Of a stretch of 64,000 nucleotides of DNA, positions 1 to 9,500 are shown one piece after another (the stretch's first letter is position 1; each line of letters opens with the position of its first letter). Where the stretch lies: contig JAHCAG010000002.1 in assembly GCA_019635015.1 (NCBI GenBank), forward strand, positions 124,001 through 188,000. Direction: 5' to 3'. Below the pieces are notes generated by a model. It was not told the origin of the DNA, ran no database searches, and worked only from the letters and a program-made list of their open reading frames with translations. Position numbers and translations under genes: made by a program. Source of the stretch: Burkholderiales bacterium (lineage in GTDB: Bacteria; Pseudomonadota; Gammaproteobacteria; Burkholderiales; SG8-41).

Positions 1-353
1 CCGGCGCGCTGGTGCAGGCCGTCGATGTTCTGGGTAATCAGCGCGTGCAGCTTGCCACGGCGCTCGAGTGCGGCAAGTGCGCGGTGGCCGGCGTTGGGTT
101 CGGCGGTCCAGGCCGGGTGTGCGAGCCGCGACTGCCAGGACAGGCGCCGCACTTCGGGGTCGGCGACGTAGTAACGGATGTCCGACATCTGCTCCGCTTT
201 CGGGTTGAGCGTCCACACGCCCTGCGGCCCGCGGAAATCCGGAATGCCGGAATCGGTGGAAATGCCGGCGCCGGTCATCACCACGATGCGCTGCGCGGCG
301 TCGATCCAGCCGCGGATCACCGAAAGCTCATGGTTTCCGTCCATGGCCGCCAT
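1..353 (-). CDS. Sir2-family NAD-dependent protein deacylase (3' end cut off)
   Basis: Sirtuins remove acetyl or other acyl groups from lysines while consuming NAD. The visible N-terminal part has the NAD-binding GAGIS motif, then GIPDFRG, and farther on TQNIDGLHQRAG, which carries the conserved Gln-Asn-x-Asp of the NAD pocket. The catalytic His region and the zinc-binding cysteines would lie beyond position 1. The start is taken at the ATG ending at 353; a second ATG lies three codons later and the frame stays open upstream, so the exact start is uncertain. No strong ribosome-binding site is visible. Confidence 0.85.
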   Translation of the reverse strand, partial: MAAMDGNHELSVIRGWIDAAQRIVVMTGAGISTDSGIPDFRGPQGVWTLNPKAEQMSDIRYYVADPEVRRLSWQSRLAHPAWTAEPNAGHRALAALERRGKLHALITQNIDGLHQRA

Positions 354-653
354 GATGCCCGGCAGCGCAGCACCCTGCCAGCCAGCGACGGCAGACCACC
401 CCACAACACCGTCCGCCGTGCGCCGGCGTGAACTTCCTCACGGATTTGCCGTTATTCCGGCGCAGCGCACCGCCCGGCATCCATTCGCATGAGTTTAACT
501 TGTGAAAATCTTGAGTAAATAACAGCTATTGCGTCGCAACAAATACCCTGTGCTGTGCTCTAATTAGTGCCGTAACTTCATGACACCAATCATTCATTTT
601 GAATTGATAGGCTTATTGCGAAGCGTTAGAAAAATTTGACCGGGAGATTAACC
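354..653. other. Intergenic stretch with AT-rich promoter-like region
   Basis: This 300-base gap separates the divergent sir2 fragment and the small gene at 654. From about 490 onward it becomes clearly AT-rich against the GC-rich surroundings and contains a TAATTA hexamer near 561 and a short quasi-palindrome (ATTCA at 592-596, TGAAT at 600-604). It probably carries the promoter of the small gene. I see no RNA gene or other open frame worth calling. Confidence 0.4.
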
Positions 654-863
654 ATGAACAAACAGAGCTCATCCATAAGCAACCTTCTTGACCAACTGCC
701 GCTGACAGCCAGCCAGCGTGTCCGCGCCGAAGCCAATATGCGCCAGAGCGAATTCCTGGTGGAACTGATGATGAGCGTCTTCCGCGCCATCAAGTCCGCT
801 GTGGGAATCCTGCGCAGCGAAGCCAAAGCCAAGCCGGCCCAGCGCCTCGGCACCGCCGGCTGA
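654..863 (+). CDS. Small basic protein of unknown function (69 aa)
   Basis: I do not recognise the family. The start is the ATG at 654, preceded by a good ribosome-binding site (GGGAG at 642-646), rather than an upstream GTG. The protein is probably alpha-helical: a polar N-terminus, a middle with alternating hydrophobic residues (EFLVELMMSVFRAIKSAVGIL) that could form one amphipathic or membrane-associated helix, and a basic tail rich in Lys and Ala. It stands alone between an AT-rich upstream region and the MFS gene. A clear ribosome-binding site and promoter-like upstream region favour a real gene; the function is open. Confidence 0.6.
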   Translation: MNKQSSSISNLLDQLPLTASQRVRAEANMRQSEFLVELMMSVFRAIKSAVGILRSEAKAKPAQRLGTAG

Positions 864-1052
864 CCGGTTCGCAGCGCCCGCAGCAGTCACGGGCGCCGCA
901 TGACCGGCAGACGGTCAGTAGCGGCTGCGCCTGGAACGAGAACCGGCGCAGCCTGAAGAGGCGCAGTCGCGCCCCGCAGGATCGCGGACAGAATCCGCAA
1001 TATGGCCGGCGCCATCCGGCGCCGGAGCGGCCGCTATAATCAGCGGGCCGCC

Positions 1053-2213
1053 ATGCCCCTCGTCCTGATTCTCGCGCTCTCCAGCATCACCTTCATCACG
1101 ATGAAGGGCAGCCGCATCCTGATGACCCTGTTTGCGGTGGATATGGGAGCCGGCCCCCTCATAACCGGCATCCTGTTTGCGCTATATGGACTTTTTCCCT
1201 TCCTGCTGGCAATCGCCGCCGGCCGTATCGCCGACCGTTTCGACAACCGGCTGCTGATGTACTGGGGACTGGGCAGCTACACCGTCAGCCTGGTCCTGCC
1301 GTTTTTCTTTCCCTCGCTGACGATGCTGTTCATCGTCGCCCCGCTGTGGGGCCTGACCAGCATGCTGTGGGTGGTCGCCACCCAGAACCTGGTCGGCGTG
1401 CTGTCGACGGCCGGGACACGCACCCGCAACTTCAGCTTCTACAGCCTCGGTGAATCAACCGGCTCGGTACTGGGCCCGGTCATCGTCGGCCTGGCGATCG
1501 ACACGCTGTCGCACCAGCCCTCGTTCCTGATCATGGCGGCAATCCCCGCGCTGTGCGTCATTGCCGTGGCGCTGAAACGCAACACCATCCCCGGCACCGC
1601 GGCTGCACCCGCCGGCGACGGCGCACAGCCGCCGCGCAACATGAAGGACATGCTGGCGCTGCCGGCAATGCGCAATGCGCTGCTGTCGAACGCCGCGGTG
1701 ATGACCGGGCTCGACCTGTTCAACCTCTACATGCCGCTCTACGGCCACAGCCTGGGTTTTTCAGCGACCACCATCGGCCTGATCATGGGCGCCTTTGGCG
1801 CCGCAGCCTTCATCACCCGGCTGGCGATCCCGCCGATCAGCCGGCGTTACGGCGAACGCGCGATGCTCGCCGGCGCGCTGCTGCTGTCCGCCGCCGCGTT
1901 CATGACCTTCCCGCTGACCACCAGTGCATTGCTGCTCGCAGCCGCGGCCTTCGTGCTCGGTCTCGGCCTCGGCTGCGGCCAGCCGCTGTCGATGATCCTC
2001 GCCTTCAATGCCGGGCCGCCCGGCCGCTCCGCCGAGGCGATTTCGATGCGGCTCGCAGTCAGCTACGGCGCCCATGTCATCGTGCCGCCGGCATTCGGAG
2101 TGATCGGCGCGGCGATCGGCGGCGTGGCACCGATTTTCTGGACCTGCGCGGTGATCATGGGTGGCGGCTCATGGATCAACCGTGGCAGCGCACGCCGCAA
2201 GGACAACAACTGA
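1053..2213 (+). CDS. Major facilitator superfamily transporter
   Basis: A 386-residue integral membrane protein with about 12 predicted hydrophobic helices and the MFS loop signature between helices 2 and 3 (GRIADRFDNR). Substrate cannot be read from the sequence. The ATG at 1053 is preferred over an upstream in-frame start at 1002 because the extra residues are Arg-rich and not membrane-like; a TATAAT hexamer at 1035-1040 would then sit just before the start, giving a very short leader if it is used. The stop is 19 bases before the dehydrogenase start at 2233, so the two are probably co-transcribed and may handle the same compound. Confidence 0.85.
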   Translation: MPLVLILALSSITFITMKGSRILMTLFAVDMGAGPLITGILFALYGLFPFLLAIAAGRIADRFDNRLLMYWGLGSYTVSLVLPFFFPSLTMLFIVAPLWGLTSMLWVVATQNLVGVLSTAGTRTRNFSFYSLGESTGSVLGPVIVGLAIDTLSHQPSFLIMAAIPALCVIAVALKRNTIPGTAAAPAGDGAQPPRNMKDMLALPAMRNALLSNAAVMTGLDLFNLYMPLYGHSLGFSATTIGLIMGAFGAAAFITRLAIPPISRRYGERAMLAGALLLSAAAFMTFPLTTSALLLAAAAFVLGLGLGCGQPLSMILAFNAGPPGRSAEAISMRLAVSYGAHVIVPPAFGVIGAAIGGVAPIFWTCAVIMGGGSWINRGSARRKDNN

Positions 2214-2232
2214 AACTGAAAAGGAAAAATCG

Positions 2233-2997
2233 ATGGCGAATTACCCCGAACTCAAGGGCCGCGCCGCGCTGATCACCGGCGCGGCACAGGGAATCGGCGC
2301 CGAAACCGCGCGCCTGTTTGCGGCCCAGGGCTGCAGGGTCGCGGTGGTCGATATCGATGCCGACAACGGGAGCAAGGTCGCCGCCGGCATCACGCAGGCA
2401 GGCGGCACGGCACAGGCCTTCCGCACCGACATCACCGACGCTGCTTCCGTCGAGCAGTGCATCGCCGGCATCGTGCAGGCTTTCGGCGGCCTCGACATCG
2501 TCATCAACTGCGCCGGCGGCTACGGCCGGCTGGCGACCGTGGAAGACATGCCGATCGACGAGTGGGACCGCACGGTGGCGCTGAACCTGCGCAGCGTGTT
2601 CCTGGTCTGCAAGATGGCGATCCCGCAGCTCAGGAAATCAAAGGCGGGCCGCATCATCAACGTGTCATCGATTTCCGGGCGCACGGTGCATGCCGCATCG
2701 TCGCCGGCCTATGGCGCAGCCAAGGCCGGCGTGACGCAACTCACCCGCTTCCTCGCTTTCCAGCTGGGCCCCGACAACATCACCGCCAACGCCATCGCGC
2801 CGGTCACCACGCTGACGGCGCGCGTCGCCGCGCTGCGTACCGAAGCCGACATCGAACGCATCGCATCCCAGGTGCCGCTGCGCCGGCTGGCGGTGCCGGA
2901 AGACCACGCCCAGGCAATGCTGTTCCTCGCCTCGGATGCTGCCGCCTACATCAACGGCGTGGTGCTTGACGTCAACGGCGGCCGCGTGATGATGTAA
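2233..2997 (+). CDS. Short-chain dehydrogenase/reductase (FabG-like)
   Basis: A classical SDR of 254 residues that would oxidise or reduce a hydroxyl/keto group with NAD(P). The Rossmann glycine motif is TGAAQGIG (residues 15-22), a VVDID sequence at the end of beta-2 has an Asp that favours NAD(H), NCAGG lies in the middle, a Ser sits in NVSSISG, and the catalytic Tyr160-x3-Lys164 is in SPAYGAAKAG. The start at 2233 follows an AAAAGGAAAAAT ribosome-binding stretch. The gene directly follows the MFS gene. Substrate unknown. Confidence 0.88.
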   Translation: MANYPELKGRAALITGAAQGIGAETARLFAAQGCRVAVVDIDADNGSKVAAGITQAGGTAQAFRTDITDAASVEQCIAGIVQAFGGLDIVINCAGGYGRLATVEDMPIDEWDRTVALNLRSVFLVCKMAIPQLRKSKAGRIINVSSISGRTVHAASSPAYGAAKAGVTQLTRFLAFQLGPDNITANAIAPVTTLTARVAALRTEADIERIASQVPLRRLAVPEDHAQAMLFLASDAAAYINGVVLDVNGGRVMM

Positions 2998-3001
2998 GGC
3001 C

Positions 3002-4237
3002 CTAGCGGCCGAACAGTCCGCGCAGCGCCTTGATGCCCTCCTGCACCGGGTCGACGGCCGGCGCAGCCGAGCCGCCGCCCTGGGGTTCCTGCTGCGCCGG
3101 CGCGCTGCCGGCATGCGAGCCACCACCCATGCCGCCCTCACTGCCGAGCAACGCTGACGCCGTCGACTTCAGACGCACCTTGACCGCCCATTCGGGATTC
3201 CACGGCGTCTTCGGATCCTGCGGCCGTGGCGGATGGGCAAAGTTGGCTTCTTCGCCGTAGGCAATGAACCGCAGGAAAGCCGAAGGTGCGGCCGCCGTGA
3301 ACTGCGCGGGCACCGTGCACTCGGTGGTCGACGGCGGCAGCACGACTTTCTCGCGCACCAGCCTCGCCACCTCGGATGGCGGAAGCCAGGTCATCAGCAG
3401 TTCGCCGAATTCGCGGCTGTTGCTGGAACTCCAGAACACCACGTCTTCGCCGCCATCACGGCTGCCCATCGCGGTGGCGAAGTAACCCTGGGCATTGGCG
3501 ACGCTGTTCCAGGACAGGTTGACGCCACCCCCGCTGCGGCGCTGCGCAAGGTTCACCGGCTCCATGAAATCATGTTTTTCAGACAGCGTGAAACGGATGT
3601 CCGGCGAATAATTGCCCTTGACCACATGTTCGCCGCGCAGGCTGCCGTCGGCGGCAACACGGGTGCTGTCCGTCGGATTGGGCCAGTCGCCGTAGGTTTT
3701 GCTGCGCGACTGTGAAGGCCCGCGCTGGACGTTGATGCGCCGGCCAAAGAGGCCCGGCGGCACCTGGCCCTGGGCCAATTTCGCAAAATCGATGATGTAG
3801 GGCTGACCGGATCCCGCCTGTTCGCCGCAGCCCCAGAAAATCAGCAGCCGGCCGCGCGGCTTCTCGAAATTCTCCGGCATGCCGTCTTCGCGCGGCTCCG
3901 CGCGCTGCGGGCGCTGCGGGGTCTCCAGTGGCAGGCTCGATCCCATGTTGAGTCCCGCCGGAATGTCATGCGCCGCGGCCGGTGTGCCGGCACTGCGCTG
4001 GGAACCGAGTTCGAGCCGCATCGACCGGTTGGCGCCGCCACCCGTGCCGCCCCCCATCATCATGCGACCGATGTCCATCATCGACGGCGCGCCGCCCGCG
4101 CCTGTCGGCAGGCCGGAGGCGGTATCGATGCTCATCCAGTAAGTGGCGATCGGCGGATTGACCTTCTGCTGGGCCAGCGCAGGCGCCACACAGGTGGCGG
4201 CAAACACGGCGGCAATGCTGGTTATGGTCTTGTTCAT
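3002..4237 (-). CDS. Exported protein of unknown function
   Basis: A 411-residue protein that I cannot assign. The start is the ATG ending at 4237, with GGGAG about six bases upstream. The N-terminus is a standard Sec signal peptide (MNKTITSIAAVFAATCVAPALA, cleavage expected after ALA-Q), so the protein should be periplasmic or outer-membrane associated. Low-complexity Gly/Met segments occur near residues 60-70 (MMMGGGTGGG) and near the C-terminus (GGMGGGSHAG), framing a central globular part with the sequence LIFWGCGEQ. It converges on the SDR gene with only four bases between stops. Confidence 0.7.
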   Translation of the reverse strand: MNKTITSIAAVFAATCVAPALAQQKVNPPIATYWMSIDTASGLPTGAGGAPSMMDIGRMMMGGGTGGGANRSMRLELGSQRSAGTPAAAHDIPAGLNMGSSLPLETPQRPQRAEPREDGMPENFEKPRGRLLIFWGCGEQAGSGQPYIIDFAKLAQGQVPPGLFGRRINVQRGPSQSRSKTYGDWPNPTDSTRVAADGSLRGEHVVKGNYSPDIRFTLSEKHDFMEPVNLAQRRSGGGVNLSWNSVANAQGYFATAMGSRDGGEDVVFWSSSNSREFGELLMTWLPPSEVARLVREKVVLPPSTTECTVPAQFTAAAPSAFLRFIAYGEEANFAHPPRPQDPKTPWNPEWAVKVRLKSTASALLGSEGGMGGGSHAGSAPAQQEPQGGGSAAPAVDPVQEGIKALRGLFGR

Positions 4238-4365
4238 GGCGGCTCCCGGAGATTGGTCGCGCGACGGTCCACCCCGGCACGCTGAAAGTTCATGACTTGC
4301 TACGCTGCACGTCATTCACAAAAAAAACAAGGGCGGAATTGACAATGCGCGGCAAGGTTGCGGCA

Positions 4366-4402
4366 ACAAAAAAGCCGTTTGCCCGGCACGGCGCAAACGG
4401 CC
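4366..4402 (-). terminator. Rho-independent terminator of the 4425-5396 gene
   Basis: Perfect arms GCCGTTTGC (4374-4382) and GCAAACGGC (4393-4401) are followed, reading the minus strand, by a run of six T. It lies about 20 bases past the stop of the quinone-reductase-like gene. Confidence 0.85.
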
Positions 4403-4424
4403 ATTTGGTGCCGATGTGGAAACG

Positions 4425-5396
4425 TCAGGCGATCCTGACGACAATCTTGCCAACCATGCCGCTCGTGTCCATGCGCTCCTTCGCGGCGGGCAGCTCGTCA
4501 AAGGAATACACCTTGTCGACCAGCGGCACGATGCGGCCATCGACCAGCGCCGGCAGCACGTCGCGCTTGAAACCGGCTGCGGCCTCGGCCTTGCCCGCAG
4601 CAGGCAGGTGGGCATTGGACACGCCGAAGATCTCCAGCCTCCAGGCATGCACGGCACTGAGGTCGATCTCCGCCTTGAACACGTTGTCGACATAACCCAC
4701 GGTCGCCAGCCGCCCGCGGAAACCCAGTGTGCGCAGGCACTCGGCAAAGACCGAGCCGCCGACGCCGTTGATCACCAGGTCGACACCCTTGCCGCCGGTC
4801 AGTTCGCGCACCTGCGTGGCGAAATCCGGCTTGCGCGTGGCAATGCCGGTGTCAAGGCCGGTCGCTTTCAGCTGGTCGAGCTTCTGCTGCGAGCCGGAGG
4901 TGCCGATCGAACGTGCGCCGATCAGTTTGGCGAGATGGATGCTGGCAACGCCGGCGCCGGAAGACGCCCCCATGATCAGCATGGTCTCGCCCCTCTGCAG
5001 CTTGCCGAACTGGTAAATCATTTCCCAGGCCGTGATGTAGCTCACCGGCACCGCAGCGGCCTGCTCCCAGGACAGGCGCTCCGGTTTCATCATGATCTGC
5101 GTCGCGTCCATCACCGCGTATTCGGCGAAGCCGCCGCGCACGCGGCCGAATACCGCATCGCCGACCTTGACCCCGGTCACGCCCGCACCAATGGCGTGTA
5201 CGGTGCCCGAGGCTTCGTTGCCGCCGAGTTTCTCCGGGCCGCCATGCACCACGCCGCCGACAAACATTTCGCCGCGATTGAGTGCAGAGGCCATGACCTT
5301 GATCACGATCTCGCCGGCCTTGGGCTGCGGCTGCGGCACGTCGCGGTACTCGAGGGTGTTCTTGTGGTCCTTGGTGACGATCCAGCAGGATTTCAT
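4425..5396 (-). CDS. Zinc-free MDR-family (quinone oxidoreductase-like) dehydrogenase
   Basis: A 323-residue medium-chain dehydrogenase/reductase. It has the GroES-like N-terminal domain (ASALNRGEMFVGG), the NAD(P)-binding segment with MIMGASSGAGVASIHLAKL near residue 145-165, and a second Gly-rich strand (DLVINGVGG). The cysteine cluster that binds structural zinc in alcohol dehydrogenases is absent, which fits the quinone oxidoreductase subfamily. It lies 32 bases after the Bug receptor gene on the same strand, and the gap is an AT-rich spacer. The two probably form one transcription unit ending at the hairpin at 4366-4402. Electron acceptor unknown. Confidence 0.85.
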   Translation of the reverse strand: MKSCWIVTKDHKNTLEYRDVPQPQPKAGEIVIKVMASALNRGEMFVGGVVHGGPEKLGGNEASGTVHAIGAGVTGVKVGDAVFGRVRGGFAEYAVMDATQIMMKPERLSWEQAAAVPVSYITAWEMIYQFGKLQRGETMLIMGASSGAGVASIHLAKLIGARSIGTSGSQQKLDQLKATGLDTGIATRKPDFATQVRELTGGKGVDLVINGVGGSVFAECLRTLGFRGRLATVGYVDNVFKAEIDLSAVHAWRLEIFGVSNAHLPAAGKAEAAAGFKRDVLPALVDGRIVPLVDKVYSFDELPAAKERMDTSGMVGKIVVRIA

Positions 5397-5410
5397 AAAA
5401 TATCCAATAT

Positions 5411-5426
5411 AATCAAATACTTATAT
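5411..5426. repeat. 16-base AT-rich motif, copy 1
   Basis: The plus-strand sequence AATCAAATACTTATAT lies in the 32-base gap between the Bug receptor gene and the dehydrogenase gene. The same 16 bases recur exactly at 32035-32050, also in an AT-rich gap directly before a start codon, but in the opposite orientation relative to the gene. Function unknown. Confidence 0.5.
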
Positions 5427-5428
5427 CA

Positions 5429-6424
5429 TTATTGCTCAGTGCCCGCCTCACGCACGATCGGCCCCCAGCGCTGCAGTTCCTTCTGGATGAATTGCGTGGC
5501 GCGCTCCGGCGACGAATTGGTCACCGGCTCCGCACCGGCCCTGCGCAAAAAGTCCTGCATCTCGGCATTGGCCAGCACTTTCTGGTTGGCCTGGTGCAGC
5601 ACATCGACCACCGGTTTCGGCGTACCGGGTGCGAGGAAAATCGCGTTGAAGGCCTGCACCACGAGTTCCGGCATGCCGGCCTCGGGTGCAGTCGGTACAT
5701 CGGGCACCGCCTTCAGCCGCTCCTCGGCGCAGATCGCCAGCATGCGCAGCCGGCCCTGCTTGTGGTACTCGAGCGGCGCCGGGCTGATGGTCGGGGTGTA
5801 CATCGGAATATGGCCGGCGATGAGGTCGGTCAGCCCGGGGCCCGCGCCCTTGTACGGGACATGCACGATCTTCAGGTCACCGTTGAGCTTCTTGAACAGT
5901 TCCCCGGTGAGATGGGTGATGCTGCCGGTGCCGGCGGAACCGAAGGACAGCTTGCCCGGATTGCGTTTCGCGAAGGCAATCAGCTCCTTGAGGTTTTTCA
6001 CCGGCATCGACGGGTGCACGGCGACACCTGTGGGCACCAGCGTGATGATGCCGAGTGCGGTGAAATCCTTCAGTGGATCGTAGCCGAGCTTCGGATTACC
6101 CAGCGGGCTCAGCACGTGCGTGGTGGTGTTGGCGATCAGCAGCGTGTAGCCGTCGGGCTTTGAACGTGCAACCTCCGACGCGCCGATCGCGCCCGAGGCG
6201 CCTGCGCGGTTCTCGACAATCACATTCTGTCCCAGCACCTTGGACAGGTCCTGCGCCCAGCGCCGGCCGATGATGTCGTTGACGCCACCGGGCGCAAAGG
6301 GCACCACCAGGCGCAGCGTGCGCTCGGGGAATTTGCCCTGGGCGTGCGCAGCCACGGGTGCGAGCTGCGCAGCAACCAGCGCAAGCGCGGCAAGGCCTCC
6401 GGAAAAAAGGGTGCGTGCGATCAT
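5429..6424 (-). CDS. Bug/TctC-family periplasmic substrate-binding receptor
   Basis: A 331-residue exported protein of the tripartite tricarboxylate transporter receptor family, which binds carboxylates or similar small organic anions in the periplasm. The N-terminus is a signal peptide ending AAHAQG, followed by the family's opening strand (FPERTLRLVVPFAPGGVNDIIGR) and the ENRAGASGAIG segment that lines the ligand site; GSAGTGSITHLTGELF and VPYKGAGPGLTDL are typical later blocks. The start at 6424 has GGAG upstream and excludes a 51-residue non-signal extension. No TctA/TctB membrane partners are nearby. It sits just upstream of the MDR dehydrogenase. Confidence 0.93.
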   Translation of the reverse strand: MIARTLFSGGLAALALVAAQLAPVAAHAQGKFPERTLRLVVPFAPGGVNDIIGRRWAQDLSKVLGQNVIVENRAGASGAIGASEVARSKPDGYTLLIANTTTHVLSPLGNPKLGYDPLKDFTALGIITLVPTGVAVHPSMPVKNLKELIAFAKRNPGKLSFGSAGTGSITHLTGELFKKLNGDLKIVHVPYKGAGPGLTDLIAGHIPMYTPTISPAPLEYHKQGRLRMLAICAEERLKAVPDVPTAPEAGMPELVVQAFNAIFLAPGTPKPVVDVLHQANQKVLANAEMQDFLRRAGAEPVTNSSPERATQFIQKELQRWGPIVREAGTEQ

Positions 6425-6542
6425 TGCTGTTCTCCTCGATTCTGTTTTGATTTGCCACGGAAAGGCGGGATCCGCCAGAGCGGGTTTCATGCTAATTGTT
6501 ATCCGGCACAGCCGCAACCCGTCCGGCACCGTGCGCATGCGT

Positions 6543-9500
6543 TCAATCCGGTGCGTAAACCCACTCGCGCCAGCCACCGAGCAGTGGAAAATAAAGCCCC
6601 AGCCTGATGCGCTGTTCGCCGCCGGCGCGGATCATCCGTGCATAACGCTCGAGCTGACCGCGGTAGCGTTCGCGTTCGTTGTCGAGGAAGGCTTCGACAT
6701 CGGCACCCTCGTGCACGCTGGTCTTGTAATCGATGATCCAGCGCACGCCCCCGGCGTCGACAAAACTGCGATCGATGACGATGCTGGTCAGCTGGCCGCC
6801 GCTGACGCCGGTCAGGCGCCATTCCGAGCGGGCCTGCTCCTGCCGGCCGAGGATCCACCGGCCCCGCCCGTCGGCAACGCAATTGACCAGCGCCCGTGAC
6901 ACCCGCGCTGCCGCATCGTCGAGCTCGCCATCGCCGACGCCCTTTGCCGCAAGCGCAGCACGTATCGCCGGCATCAGCGTCTCGATGCGCCGGCCATCCC
7001 AATCCACCGCACCGTCTTCGGCAATGCGCTGCAGCCAGCGATGAACAACCGTGCCGACATGACGGGCGGTTTCACCCGCCCAGGAAAATTCCAGCGCGTC
7101 CTGGGCCCGTGTCGCATCCGCCGGCGCATCCCAACGCACTGCGGCCGGCGCCGCCGGCGGCGCCCAGCCGGCAGGCAGCCGGCGCAATGCCTGGTCAATG
7201 GTCGCAGCGCTTGCCGGCGGCGCTTCCTGCGGCCGGTGATCGAGTGCCGCAGCCTCGAATGCCGGAGCCACCACCGGCCACAGCTTCCCGAGCAGCGACT
7301 GCGACGACGGCGGCGTGATGACTGTCGCCCCCTCATCATCAAGCCTTGCCTTGACGTTGCCGAACAGGTGCAGGCGTTGCCGGGCACGTGTCGTCGCAAC
7401 GTAGAGCAGGCGCCCGTCCTCGAGATGCTGCTTGTGCGCATGGAAACGCCTGATCCAGTCGTAGATCGGATCGCTGTCCTCTTCCGTGGGATGGATCGGC
7501 GCGAGCAGCAGTGCTTCGCCGCCCCCGGCATCCGGCTGTTCCGCCCACAGGAACAGTTTCCTGTCGTCGCTGCGCGGTGTGCGCGCGAGACCCGGCAGGA
7601 TCACCACGTCGAACTCGAGGCCTTTCGACTTGTGGATGGTCATGATCTGCAGGCCGTCGCCGGCTGCCGGATCGGGAGCCGCATAAAGATTGTCCAGCCC
7701 CTCCTCGAAAGCCTCGCGGTCCGGCAATTCGCCGGCCTCTTCGTGTCCGTCGAGATAACGGAAATAGGCTTCCGCATCCTCAAGGGCGGATGCGCTGTCG
7801 ATGCAGGCAGGTCCCCCAAGTGCATACCAGGCTCCCGCCACCTGCTCGCGCAGCGGTTTGCGTGCACGATGTTCTATGCATTCCGCGAGCACTCCACGCA
7901 CCCGCAGCACACGCTCGCGGCCATCCGCGGAAAGACCGGCGACGCGGGCGTCATCACACAGCGCATCCCACAGGGCTGCCGGCGTCAGGTCGGCAGCCAG
8001 CACATGCAGGTCCGCCAGCGTCAGCCCGCACCAGGGCGCACGCAATACCGCCAGCCAGGCGACGCGATCAGCGGGATGCGCGAGAGCACGCGTCAGCGCG
8101 AGCAGATCCTGCACCACCGGACGCTGGCCCAGCGGCTCGATATCGATGGCGCGGAAACGCAATCCGGCCGCCTTCAGCTGCGGGACGATGTGCCGCAGAT
8201 GGCCGCGGCTGCGCACCAGTATCGCCACGGTAACCGCGGGATTGTCGCGCCGCGCCGCCGCCACGATATCGACCACGCGCCGCGCCTCCTCCATGCCCTC
8301 ATCGCCCATGAGGGGATGAACAGTGACGGCCGCACCCTCCAGCGCCTCACGCACTGCGGTCGATGACGTGTATGGCACAGCGCCCGAGACAACGTTTTCG
8401 ACGGCCGGCATGACCTGCGCAAATGCAGCATTGACCCAATCGACAATGCCGGCCCGGGAACGGAAATTTGAAGACAGCGCCACCGGATGCAGTGTGATGC
8501 CGCCAATGCCCTCGTTGCGCGCACGCAGGAATAGCCCGACCTCGGCCTCGCGGAAGCGGTAGATCGACTGCATCGGATCGCCGACCGCGAACAGCGTGCG
8601 GCCGTCGCCATCGCTCCAGCCGGCCATCAGGCGTTCCACCAGTTCGTTCTGGCTGATCGACGTATCCTGGAATTCGTCGATCAGCAGGTGGCGGATGCGA
8701 TAGTCGAGCGCCAGCGCAAGATCGGTGGGCTCGCCTTCGCCGCCCAGCGCCCGCAGCGCACCCTGCGCGACCTCGGTGAAATCGACCTGGCGCCGCGACT
8801 GAAACACCAGCTTCAGCTGCGCGACGGCATAGTGCAGCAGACGCAGGATCGCCCCCAGTGCCTGCCACTGGCCATCGCTGTAGCGCTCCGGCGGCAGGCG
8901 GCGCATGTCTGCCAGGGCCTCCCTGAAGTCAGCGCCCGCATCGAGTGCGGCAAAAAGTTCGAGTGCGCGTGTTTTCCAGGGCTGGCCGGGCTTGCCCGCG
9001 GGGAATCCTTCATCCCTGGTCAGGCGTTTGCGCCAGTCATCGTCACCGGTCAGGAATGCATCCGCCAGCCGCGACCAGCATTCCGCGTCGCCGGAAAAAG
9101 CCTCTAGACCGAGATTGCCGAACACATATCCGGCCACGGCCTGCAGTTCGGCATCGGCAGCCGCGGGCAGCGCGGCCTGCAGCCGTTGCAGCGCCCCGCG
9201 ACGCGCACGTCGCAGCGAGGACTCCAGCGTTTCGCGGTCAGGACTTTGCGCGCGGCGTATCCACTGGTCACGACGCGCCAGCATGTCCGCCAGCAGGCCC
9301 TCGACGCGCGACACGTCATTATCGAGATGCGACAACAGGCTTTCAACGTCATCGGCCACCGCCGCGTCCTCGTCGACCAGCGCGAGCGTGGCCTGCGCCG
9401 CTTCACGGTAGAGCGGTAATGCGTCTTCGACGCTGTCGGGTTGCGCGCCGAATCGCGACAGCACCGGCATCTGCCGCGTCAGTCCCGCGCACAGCGCGTC

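Noticed and set aside
1035..1040. TATAAT as a firm promoter for the MFS gene
   Set aside because: No -35 hexamer is found at the right distance and the leader would be almost absent; kept only as a remark on start choice.
4416..6083. Open frame of 555 codons on the plus strand
   Set aside because: It runs antisense through the well-supported dehydrogenase and Bug receptor genes and contains no recognisable motif.
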